This document shows, one piece after another, positions 7,706 to 13,770 of a DNA stretch of 22,532 bases. Within the stretch, counting starts at the first letter, position 1. The number at the start of each line of letters is the position of its first letter. The notes beneath the pieces were generated by a model that made no database searches, was not told where the DNA came from, and saw only the letters and a list, made by a program, of their open reading frames with translations. The position numbers were made by a program, and so were the translations under genes. This stretch comes from Geobacter sp. (lineage in GTDB: Bacteria > Desulfobacterota > Desulfuromonadia > Geobacterales > Geobacteraceae), in the NCBI GenBank assembly GCA_003499925.1, contig DNRQ01000069.1, forward strand, positions 8,317 through 30,848, in the 5' to 3' direction.

Positions 7706-8096
7706 TTCGTAGTAATACGGATTTTTGAATACATCCAATGATACTCAGGGTCCAAGGACTATCAAGAGAGGAACCGGGGGAGACAGATAAAACCTGGAAA
7801 TGCTGAGTATCTGCTGATGCGCAACTAGAGTCTTAAGGAGAATTATATATGTAGCCGTCGGCGCAGTCTCGGGGCTCGTATTATTTGCAGCAAGCTCCTT
7901 TATTCGGCTTTCAGACTTGCGAGCAGCAAGCCCAAATGCCAAGCCTGACCCGCCTGCTCGCCCAAGCCAGCGCACGGCGCTTTCAGAATGTCCCCCCTAG
8001 GCTCCCGGGGATGAGAACGGCTTAAATGGCGATAAATTCAGAAAAAGTGTAGTATGAAGCGACGTGAGTTCTAATGGTCGATACGAGGAAGGAACC

Positions 8097-8360
8097 ATGA
8101 TAATCGTGAAGGAAGTCGGTCCGATTCTGCATAGGCAAAAATGCTCCGCCTGCGGCTATTACACCATCTACAGCGCCGTGCCCGCCGGAGATAAAGCCAC
8201 CGATACCTGCACCCACTGCGGACATCAAGTCGAACTGGTTTGGTACCCGGACCTTAGGGCGGCATTGAAGAGTGCCGAGAGGACGTTCCGGGACCTGACA
8301 GAGCTCTTCCCGGAGCTTGGCGAGCTTCAGAAGCCGGGGGACCATATCCTCTTGGAATAA
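8097..8360 (+). CDS. Small zinc-ribbon protein of unknown function, copy 2
   Basis: An 87-residue paralogue of the product of 2682-2945, differing at five positions and keeping both CxxC pairs (C16/C19, C38/C41). The start at 8097 has GAGGAAGGAA just upstream. The roughly 130 bases before it are nearly the same as in copy 1, so both genes probably share the same promoter signals, although I could not pick a convincing -35/-10 pair. The function is unknown; keeping two intact copies may mean dosage matters or that the duplication is recent. Confidence 0.75.
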   Translation: MIIVKEVGPILHRQKCSACGYYTIYSAVPAGDKATDTCTHCGHQVELVWYPDLRAALKSAERTFRDLTELFPELGELQKPGDHILLE

Positions 8361-8532
8361 TTCCCGACTCCCCTCCAGACTCCCCTCACCAGGTGGAGAC
8401 CTGCCGAAGCATCGGATTCGTCAACGGAGGCCGGGGCGACTTAGTTGCTTGTCGACTTCAGCAGGCTAACCAGCTGAAATTTAAGCTAGCTTCCCCCTCG
8501 CCCTTACTACGGCCCCCCGCGGTCAGACATCT

Positions 8533-8611
8533 TCAACCAGGTAATCCGGCTGTGGCATCTTTCAGGAAAGCAACCGCCGCCCTGATCGCCTCAGCCTTCA
8601 ACTCCGATAGG
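8533..8611 (-). pseudogene. 3' stub of the 73-residue CxxC protein gene
   Basis: Encodes only the C-terminal LSELKAEAIRAA...ELPG part of the protein intact at 3127-3348. The 228-bp deletion removed the start, the ribosome-binding site and the CDHC motif, and an in-frame TGA now lies just upstream of the junction. Confidence 0.7.
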
Positions 8612-8694
8612 CCTCAATCAAGCCAAGAATCGCGGGCATGAACGTCCAACAGAAGACGCCGTAAGCTAAGAAGGAGGGATAAGGGGATAAGACG

Positions 8695-8790
8695 TCAATG
8701 ATTTTGTGCGTTTCTGCCAGTTACCTTAATCGCCATCCCTCGTTCTGCAGCCAGTTGCTCTCCGCGGACGCACAATTTCATTGTCCCTCT
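8695..8790 (-). pseudogene. C-terminal shard of a second REP-associated transposase
   Basis: The minus strand reads LCVRGEQLAAERGMAIKV and a short tail to a TGA at 8695-8697. This resembles the end of the frame at 3550 (GEQLVDDNGWRLN) and of Y1 transposases in general. It begins 20 bases beyond the right edge of the direct repeat. Only about 30 codons survive, so the call is tentative. Confidence 0.35.
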
Positions 8791-8807
8791 GGTTTGCTAT
8801 CCGGTTG

Positions 8808-8936
8808 CTATTTGCCCAGATAACTTGCCCAGTGTGCTTGGCGACGACTGTATTCCTTATCCACAGGACCCATGTTCAAAAAGACAAAGCCTAGGGCAAC
8901 AAAGCCACTAATAATAATAATTCCGATAATGCTCAT
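8808..8936 (-). CDS. 42-residue single-pass membrane peptide
   Basis: A small gene with ATG at 8936 and TAG at 8808-8810. The product starts MSIIGIIIISGFVALGFVFL, one clear hydrophobic helix (about 2-21), followed by a charged tail (GPVDKEYSRRQAHWASYLGK). By the positive-inside rule the Arg-rich C-terminus should be cytoplasmic. AGGAG sits nine to ten bases upstream of the ATG. The family is not recognised; type I toxin, small regulator of a membrane complex or respiratory accessory peptide are all open. A structured leader candidate lies 70-160 bases upstream. Confidence 0.55.
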   Translation of the reverse strand: MSIIGIIIISGFVALGFVFLNMGPVDKEYSRRQAHWASYLGK

Positions 8937-9007
8937 GACATTCTCCTGTCTTGGTAAAAAGGTTGTTTTAATAAATTAATAACCTGTAGTAACCAGAATC
9001 CGACTAT

Positions 9008-9097
9008 AATTCTCGGCCGACATGACTTGGTACCGGGCAAAAAAGCCCCGCGGTTGCACATGTCTGTTTAGAAGATTTGCAGCTAACGTGCCGGAGA
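9008..9097 (-). promoter_or_regulatory. Candidate structured leader RNA, weakly GEMM (cyclic-dinucleotide riboswitch)-like
   Basis: On the minus strand an outer stem (CTCCGGCACGT with ATGTCGGCCGAG, two small bulges) would close a region holding GCAAATC, an A-rich loop, TGTGCAACCGCGGGGC, a T6 loop and GCCCGGTACC. Order and partial wording recall the GEMM class (GCAAACC ... GACGCAAAGCC ... hairpin ... GGTAGCC), but several normally fixed bases differ. It lies upstream of the 42-residue membrane peptide gene on the same strand. Confidence 0.25.
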
Positions 9098-9247
9098 AAA
9101 GTTGCGAACACAGCAGCCTAAGACACCGATTGTACAGGGAAAAAACAAGAGAACGCGTGAGGTGAAGGAATCTCGTCAACCCGATCCGTCAGGTTTAACA
9201 GAACCGCCATATCTGACGCGGTACCTAGCCCAGCATCTGAGAGTCGT

Positions 9248-9340
9248 AGCAAATTGTGAAAGGTCGGGACTGGCAGGAAAGGAGAGCGGAAAAGAAGGGG
9301 AAGGCTTCGAAAGAGGTCCTGGAAGAGGTGGTTGCCAGAC
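9248..9340 (+). pseudogene. 3' fragment of a mazF-type toxin gene
   Basis: Bases from GGGACTGGCAGG to GGAAGAGGTGGTTG match the 3' end of the intact mazF (about 9896-9970), with near identity over roughly 80 bases. The 5' two thirds of the gene and any antitoxin are missing. It ends directly before the mazEF promoter, so the intact operon appears to have inserted next to, or replaced, an older relative. Confidence 0.65.
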
Positions 9341-9347
9341 AATTTTG

Positions 9348-9376
9348 TTGATACATTGTATATCCCCTGTTATCCT
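9348..9376 (+). promoter_or_regulatory. mazEF promoter with overlapping palindrome
   Basis: TTGATA (9348-9353), 17-base spacer, TATCCT (9371-9376). The 11-base palindrome ATACA-T-TGTAT (9351-9361) overlaps the -35 and spacer, where an autorepressing MazE-MazF complex would be expected to bind. The operator role is an inference from how mazEF operons are usually controlled. Confidence 0.5.
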
Positions 9377-9414
9377 TGTTTGTGCGTTCCATCAAGCCGG
9401 GAAAGGGGATGACT

Positions 9415-9657
9415 ATGGTAGCAAAAGCGCAAAAATGGGGAAATAGCCTCGCGGTGCGTCTGCCCAAGACAATGGCTGAGGAATGCGGCATAGTAGCCGA
9501 CTCGCCCATTGAAATCACCAGAGAAGAGAACTCCATCATAATAAAGCCGGTCTCAAAGAAGCAGATTTCGCTGGACAGCCTGCTGGCCGGGATTACCGAG
9601 GAGAATCTTCACTCTGAAGTACCAGCCGGCAAACCGGTTGGAAGGGAGATCTGGTGA
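9415..9657 (+). CDS. mazE: MazE-type antitoxin (AbrB/SpoVT fold)
   Basis: An 80-residue antitoxin that should bind DNA through its N-terminal swapped-hairpin domain and neutralise MazF through its flexible acidic C-terminus. The opening AKAQKWGNSLAVRLPK is the classic MazE/AbrB signature. The C-terminal part (SLDSLLAGITEENLHSE) is the probable toxin-binding segment. I chose ATG 9415 over 9409 and an ATG at 9376 because AAAGGGG then lies six bases upstream. The stop overlaps the GTG start of mazF by four bases, implying translational coupling. Confidence 0.9.
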   Translation: MVAKAQKWGNSLAVRLPKTMAEECGIVADSPIEITREENSIIIKPVSKKQISLDSLLAGITEENLHSEVPAGKPVGREIW

Positions 9658-9998
9658 AGAGGATCGGTTACGTCCCGGAAAGGGGTGATGTCGTGTGGCT
9701 CGATTTCGATCCCCAGGCGGGGCATGAGCATGCAGGCCGGCGCCCTGCCTTCGTATTGTCGCCGCAATCCTACAACAAGAAGACCGGCCTGATGCTTTGC
9801 TGTCCCATCACTACACAGGTAAAAGGATATCCTTTCGAAGTCGGCGTTGAAGGCTCCGGAAGCGTGCGGGGAGTGATATTAGCCGATCAGGTGAAGAGTC
9901 TGGACTGGCAGGTAAGGAGAGCGGAAAAAAAGGGGAAGGTTTCGAAAGAGGTCCTGGAAGAGGTGGTTGTTAAGATTCGGGCAATTCTGGAAGGCTAA
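9654..9998 (+). CDS. mazF: MazF-type mRNA interferase toxin
   Basis: A 114-residue PemK/MazF endoribonuclease, close in length and wording to E. coli MazF (111 residues). Visible hallmarks are GDVVWLDFDP (11-20), the GRRPAFVLSP strand (28-37) with the expected catalytic Arg R30, CCPITTQVKGYPFEV with the conserved Thr pair, and ILADQVKSLDW. It would cleave mRNA at short specific sites and arrest growth when MazE is degraded. The start is GTG, overlapping mazE by four bases. The gene looks intact, unlike the two mazF fragments at 2379 and 9248. Cleavage specificity cannot be read from sequence. Confidence 0.92.
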   Translation: MKRIGYVPERGDVVWLDFDPQAGHEHAGRRPAFVLSPQSYNKKTGLMLCCPITTQVKGYPFEVGVEGSGSVRGVILADQVKSLDWQVRRAEKKGKVSKEVLEEVVVKIRAILEG

Positions 9999-10124
9999 CT
10001 CACGCCGTCCCCCAGGCGTCCAGAAGGAGCCTGTCCCCGCGGCACACCCCCCTGACTTAGCCGGACAGTGCGGACGACGTTCCCCTCTGCACTCCCGGTA
10101 AAAAGTAGATACTTCGGACGCAGA

Positions 10125-10164
10125 AAAGGCCGACATCCTTGCAGGTGCCGGCCTTTCTCTTTTC
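10125..10164. terminator. Intrinsic terminator between mazEF and fic, probably bidirectional
   Basis: AAAGGCCG and CGGCCTTT pair around a loop that can itself fold (ACATCC...GGTGC), followed on the plus strand by CTCTTTTC. On the minus strand the stem is followed by TTCTG. It sits between the convergent mazEF and fic genes, about 125 bases after the mazF stop. Confidence 0.55.
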
Positions 10165-10190
10165 ATTCCCCTAGAATATGGAATCGCGAA

Positions 10191-11441
10191 TCACCGCACC
10201 CCCATCGGGTACAGCTCGGGGAAAAGATGCCCCGCCAGGTGCGTCGGGAAAGCCAGCCGCACCGGGCTTTTAGGCATACTTGACACCAGAACGCCCTCGG
10301 CGATCAGCTGCGCGAGGACCTCTCTGCCGGTCCTGGGAGTTTTGGCTGCCGCGGCAACCTCACCACGCCCCATCTCGCCCCGCAGCAGGACCTCCTCGAG
10401 CATGTTTGCGGCATCGAGCTTCATCCCGGGTTCGTGGCCAGGTGGTGGCGGGATCCGCTTGTCGTGCCGCGCCTGCACATAGCCGTTGATCCTGTCGAGC
10501 AAATCCCGTAGCCTCAGCATCCCCGTCATATAGTCGATCTGGTCGAGAGAGGTCCTCAAAAAGAACTCGCAGAACTGCACAAGAGTCCTATTGGAAAGGT
10601 TCCCTCTACCGTCCAGGTCGCCCTGCCTCGGCGCGTCAGCTTCATCAAGGCACCGCATATAACCGTCGCGGTTCCGAGCCAGACCGCGGCTGACGTTCCA
10701 TAAACCGTACCCCTCAACCGGGAAGGTGCGGAAGCAGGCGTCAGTATAGAGACGCGCCACCCTGCCGTTTCCGTCAAGAAAGGGGTGGATCCACATCAAC
10801 CGGTGGTGTGCGGCAGCAAAAGCAATCAGCGGCTTGACACCGTGAAACTTCCCCTTTTTGTAGGTCTCGGAAAAACGGTCCAGGAAGATGGGCAGCACAT
10901 CATGCTCCGGTGGAACATGGCGGCCTACGCCAACGTCGCGCTTCCGGAACTCCCCGCCGATGACCTGAATTCTCTCGCCTGTATCGGGGTTTTCCACCCA
11001 CTTGAGTTCTTCGGGCAACTGCTCATAGAACTGGCCGTGCACCCAAGCAAGGAACTCGGGGGAGGAAGGGTCGAGATCCGGTTCCCTGAACAGGCGCTCC
11101 TCGATGGCCCGCTGGCAATGAATGTGTGCGAGGCTTTCGAGCTGGAGGCTGCGTTTAGCGGGGTCTGCAGAATAGTTCGAGCGCATTGCTCTCTCGATCT
11201 CAGCAGGGTGCGTGTTGCGCCCCTCAATAAGGTTGGAGTAGTAGCTGTTGATCAGGCGGATTAGCTCTATGATGCCGACCTGACTTTTAGGGGCGAGCAT
11301 CCCGCTCAGTTTGGCAGATCGAGAGAGGACGTCTCGGGCGAGGTCTTCAAGGTGTCCGTCGCCCGTAGGCATCAAAGGGGTCATGTGGAATGGAAGCATT
11401 GGCATAGCGGCAATGTTAGTGTCAATCTCATCAAAAGTCAA
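10191..11441 (-). CDS. Fic-family protein AMP-transferase (adenylyltransferase)
   Basis: A 416-residue Fic protein. The complete catalytic motif HPFLDGNGR (219-227) contains the general base H219 and the phosphate-anchoring GNGR. An N-terminal inhibitory helix motif, S69-x3-E73-G74 (SNLIEG), marks it as a class II, self-inhibited enzyme. It should transfer AMP from ATP to hydroxyl side chains of target proteins. A winged-helix-like region (about 345-416) follows the Fic core. The frame opens with TTG at 11441 without a good ribosome-binding site. An ATG at 11405 (M13) is an alternative, and a promoter-like TTGACT-N17-TAACAT spans 11411-11441. A catalytically dead relative lies at 16004-17299. 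No separate antitoxin gene is present, as expected for this class. Confidence 0.85.
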   Translation of the reverse strand: MTFDEIDTNIAAMPMLPFHMTPLMPTGDGHLEDLARDVLSRSAKLSGMLAPKSQVGIIELIRLINSYYSNLIEGRNTHPAEIERAMRSNYSADPAKRSLQLESLAHIHCQRAIEERLFREPDLDPSSPEFLAWVHGQFYEQLPEELKWVENPDTGERIQVIGGEFRKRDVGVGRHVPPEHDVLPIFLDRFSETYKKGKFHGVKPLIAFAAAHHRLMWIHPFLDGNGRVARLYTDACFRTFPVEGYGLWNVSRGLARNRDGYMRCLDEADAPRQGDLDGRGNLSNRTLVQFCEFFLRTSLDQIDYMTGMLRLRDLLDRINGYVQARHDKRIPPPPGHEPGMKLDAANMLEEVLLRGEMGRGEVAAAAKTPRTGREVLAQLIAEGVLVSSMPKSPVRLAFPTHLAGHLFPELYPMGVR

Positions 11442-11453
11442 GTACTCGTTGAT

Positions 11454-11515
11454 GTTAACGTTTTCAGGTCGACTAGTCGGAATAGGTTAGGGGTTTTGTA
11501 AATATTAACGTTAAT
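11454..11515. promoter_or_regulatory. Two TTAACGTT boxes upstream of fic
   Basis: GTTAACGTT (11454-11462) and the perfect 12-bp palindrome ATTAACGTTAAT (11504-11515) share TTAACGTT, 51 bases apart. They lie upstream of fic on the minus strand and some 180 bases upstream of the ribbon-helix-helix gene on the plus strand. They could be operator sites for either gene; nothing else in 11516-11680 looks functional. Confidence 0.3.
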
Positions 11516-11694
11516 TTAAATTAGGCCCGCTTCACCTCGTCTAGCCGTTCCCAAATCCCAAGCCTAGACCCGCCTGATCGCCACAGGTCCGGGAATAGGC
11601 GCCCGACCTTTGATCGGGGTGGACTTTGCCAAAACCCAGGTGATATCGTAAGACACGTAAGACAGATTTGAGGAGGAGTTGAGGAGGAGTGACG

Positions 11695-11913
11695 ATGCGA
11701 AGCATGACGGTAAGACTGGAAGACGAACTGGATGAACGATTAGGGAACCTCGCGCGTGAGACGGGGCGGACCAAGAGTTATTACGCGAAACTGGCCCTGC
11801 AGGAATTTCTCGATGAGCAGGAAGACTACGTGCTTGGGATTGCAGCGTTGGAGCGCAGAGAGCCGACGATCAGCCTGGAAGCACTGGAGAAAGAACTTGA
11901 CCTGGCGCGTTGA
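11695..11913 (+). CDS. Ribbon-helix-helix antitoxin (RelB/CopG type), now without a full toxin
   Basis: A 72-residue protein opening MRSMTVRLEDELDERLGNLA, the typical ribbon-helix-helix strand and first helix, then TKSYYAKLALQEFLDEQEDY. The C-terminal ISLEALEKELDL would bind a toxin. ATG 11695 is chosen because GGAGGAG lies five bases upstream; the sequence TTGAGGAGGAG is tandemly repeated there. It should be cytosolic and repress its own promoter. The following RelE-type toxin frame is cut short, so this is probably an orphan antitoxin. Confidence 0.8.
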   Translation: MRSMTVRLEDELDERLGNLARETGRTKSYYAKLALQEFLDEQEDYVLGIAALERREPTISLEALEKELDLAR

Positions 11914-11986
11914 AATCAACGAAACGGCGCGCAAGCAGATCAAGAACCTTGACCGCCAAGTTCAGGCTGGAATTGTGAAGTTTCTC
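11897..11986 (+). pseudogene. 5' stub of a RelE/ParE-type toxin gene
   Basis: Starting with TTG at 11897 and overlapping the antitoxin gene by 17 bases, the frame reads TWRVEINETARKQIKNLDRQ and then AGIVKFLH, the usual N-terminus of RelE-family toxins. After about 30 codons the RelE pattern stops and the frame runs antisense through a YhcG gene fragment to 12175. The catalytic C-terminal half is missing. Confidence 0.65.
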
Positions 11987-12100
11987 CACTTGCCCCTTCC
12001 CGTAGTCGATGGTCAGCTGTCGCCAGCATCGAGACGACCTGCTGACCGTATTCGGCACGATCCCCATGCAACACCTCAGAGTGAACCCGGCGGCCCAGCC
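11982..12100 (-). pseudogene. Fragment of a YhcG/DUF1016-type nuclease gene
   Basis: The minus strand reads GRRVHSEVLHGDRAEYGQQV and, after a frameshift, RQLTIDYGKGQVEKL. Together these match the N-terminal DUF1016 signature (rAEYGkqiv..LS..Lt..yGkGFs.knL). About 40 codons survive, frameshifted, without start or nuclease domain. It meets the broken toxin gene at about 11985. The stretch 12101-12287 holds nothing I can identify. Confidence 0.5.
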
Positions 12101-12287
12101 TTGGTTTGCACCGACTTCATCTTCAGAATTAGAGTAACTCGACGAACTGACCAGCGTCCCCGTGCATGCGAATGATGTGTTGCAGTGCGCCGGGGGCGTC
12201 TATGCGTGCTTGACTAGGCATAGAGGAAAGGGTGCCACAGGAAAATCAGATGGCATCAATGCCGTCATAAGTACTGGTATAGTGCGC

Positions 12288-12327
12288 CGAATAAAGTTAC
12301 GCAGAATTTCAGGGACGTCCCCCTAGC
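12288..12327 (+). repeat. REP-like hairpin repeat, copy B
   Basis: CGAATAAAGTTACGCAGAAT, then TTCA and the hairpin GGGACGTCCC. It matches copy A (2487-2526), including the upstream CGAATAAAG, and both are preceded by CGTCATAA some 15-30 bases earlier. Confidence 0.55.
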
Positions 12328-12343
12328 GTTCCCCCATTAAGCT

Positions 12344-12375
12344 GCTTGCGCAGGATTTCAGGGGCGTCCCGCCCC
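12344..12375 (+). repeat. REP-like hairpin repeat, copy C
   Basis: CTTGCGCAGGATTTCA followed by GGGGCGTCCC and a C-run. Together with copy B it forms a same-orientation pair 56 bases apart. From 12376 to 12610 I see only an unassigned minus-strand open stretch (12432-12602) with no start signal or recognisable domain. Confidence 0.5.
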
Positions 12376-12610
12376 CCCCAACTATCCCCCTGTCCCCCCG
12401 TTCAGAAGCAATATGCTCGGATCGCCATGGCGAGTCAGTATTGTAAACTGACTCTTTCGTCTCTACGATGACCCTCAAGTTTTGACGCGCCCGCAACTCG
12501 CTGGAGCCTATCAAATACCCTCTCAAGACGTAAGCAGGGCGTTCCCAGTCTTAAAGCAGCCTCAAAACGGTCCAGCGTTGCATCGGGAACGGTAAGGGAT
12601 GCTACTTATA

Positions 12611-12643
12611 CCGGATACTCTGGTGGTATCCGGATTTGTTTTT
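12611..12643 (+). terminator. Intrinsic terminator-like hairpin with no gene in front
   Basis: CCGGATAC and GTATCCGG form a perfect 8-bp stem around TCTGGTG, followed by ATTTGTTTTT. On the plus strand this is a textbook terminator, yet no plus-strand gene lies between 11913 and here. It may end a small RNA or be left over from a lost gene. Confidence 0.45.
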
Positions 12644-12738
12644 CAGGGAATTCTGAAAATAGTAATACGTTAACAACGACTTCGGAGGGGCGGAGGGGAC
12701 GTTGGTAAGTTGTGTAAGTTGTTGCCCCCTCTCCCCTA

Positions 12739-13185
12739 CTACTCTTCCAGCAGGCCCGGCTTATGTTCCTGCAACCAAGCCTCAACATCCCTCAACAGTG
12801 CTTTTGCCTCTGCTATGCTGCTCTCCATCAGCGTTTCATCGATCCAGTCGCCGGTATAGTCCGCCAAGTTCCGCTTGCGGCGAAGCACATCCAGAACAAC
12901 CATGCGAGCACTCGGCAGTCCTATTGTTGTTGGCAACGACTGGATCGTCGTAACATGGTGCCCGGGGCGACTCGTGTCTGGCCGGTACCCATTGGCCATT
13001 AATGCAACTAGCGAGGCCTGCATGATGGCCTTATACGCACTGTCGAAGCGGGTCTCGGTGCTGATTGCCTCAACCTCGGCATCGGCAAGGTTCCGCCGCG
13101 CTGATGCCAGCAGCCGTTGGACCTCTTCCTTGCTGGTGGCGTGGCTTTTAAGCTGCCCGATCTTTAACAAGTTCTCCAAGGTCAC
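12739..13185 (-). CDS. HEPN-domain protein, partner of the MNT nucleotidyltransferase
   Basis: A 148-residue all-helical HEPN protein, the probable toxin/RNase half of a HEPN/MNT module. The C-terminal motif reads RRKRNLADY, with R105, N106 and Y110. The histidine of the HepT-type R-x4-H-x-Y site is replaced by D109 or absent, so RNase activity is uncertain. The start is GTG at 13185 with AGGAGA upstream, and the gene overlaps the end of the upstream MNT gene by 38 bases, implying coupling. Family assignment is firm from partner and motif; the catalytic state is open. Confidence 0.75.
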   Translation of the reverse strand: MTLENLLKIGQLKSHATSKEEVQRLLASARRNLADAEVEAISTETRFDSAYKAIMQASLVALMANGYRPDTSRPGHHVTTIQSLPTTIGLPSARMVVLDVLRRKRNLADYTGDWIDETLMESSIAEAKALLRDVEAWLQEHKPGLLEE

Positions 13186-13759
13186 GAGCTTCTCCTAGGA
13201 TGAAGATTTTGGGCTCGTCCATAACTCGCCTGACAAATTGTTCTCCTGCCTTTATCTTTTCAAGAAAACGTACCCGAGGCATTACAACCGGGTTGATCTC
13301 GCGTCCCAGGCGCTGGTGGGTCTCTGATAGGGCCTGGACAGCTCCTGAAAAGGGGACAGAGCCGATGACGAATAGATCGACGTCACTGGTGACACGCTCT
13401 TTGCCCTGCGCTACTGATCCGAAAATGAAGGCGAAGTCCACTTGGTCGGTCAAGGGCAATAACGCCTCACGCACTACATCGGTAAGTCCTGATGTCTTGC
13501 GGAAGATACTGGCGAGTTCTTCAAATATGGGGCAATCTCGGTTGGCTTGGTAACGGACCTGGTTACCCGCCGCGTGCCACACCAACATCCCTGCCTCTGC
13601 CAGTAGCTTCAACTCACGGTGGAGTGATCCTGCGGGAACGCCTGTCAGGCGTGAAATTTCCCTGACGTGATAATGTTCTTCGGGATGTAAAAGAAGTAAT
13701 GCCAAGACCTGTCGCCGATAGGCGCTGAAAAGGGTTTCGGCGAGATTGTTATTTTTCAT
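13148..13759 (-). CDS. Winged-helix plus MNT-type nucleotidyltransferase (antitoxin-like)
   Basis: A 203-residue two-domain protein. Residues 1-70 are an ArsR-like winged helix (HVREISRLTGVPAGSLHREL). Residues 105-190 are a minimal nucleotidyltransferase with FGSVAQG (113-119) and SDVDLFV (125-131), where G114-S115 and D126/D128 bind nucleotide and metal. In HEPN/MNT modules the MNT protein neutralises HEPN, often by adding AMP to it, and here the fused helix-turn-helix should repress the operon. AAGGTGAG precedes the ATG. Four matching operator boxes lie just upstream (13771-13870). Confidence 0.8.
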   Translation of the reverse strand: MKNNNLAETLFSAYRRQVLALLLLHPEEHYHVREISRLTGVPAGSLHRELKLLAEAGMLVWHAAGNQVRYQANRDCPIFEELASIFRKTSGLTDVVREALLPLTDQVDFAFIFGSVAQGKERVTSDVDLFVIGSVPFSGAVQALSETHQRLGREINPVVMPRVRFLEKIKAGEQFVRRVMDEPKIFILGEARDLGELVKDRAA

Positions 13760-13770
13760 CTGCTCACCTT

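Larger units (their letters stand above)
7961..8674 (+). repeat. Large imperfect direct repeat, right copy (about 715 bp)
   Basis: Same orientation as 2545-3496 and homologous from CCCAAGCCA to AAGCTAAGAAGG, but with a 228-bp internal deletion. GATAGG at 8606-8611 is joined directly to CCTCAATCAAG at 8612. It holds the second zinc-ribbon gene and the cut-off tails of two minus-strand genes. Confidence 0.85.

Noticed and set aside
7745..7975. 76-codon minus-strand frame upstream of the oxidase
   Set aside because: No ribosome-binding site and no recognisable domain; part of it overlaps a short dispersed repeat.
11756..12175. 139-codon plus-strand frame as a complete toxin
   Set aside because: Only about 30 codons from 11897 look like RelE; the rest is antisense to a YhcG-type fragment.
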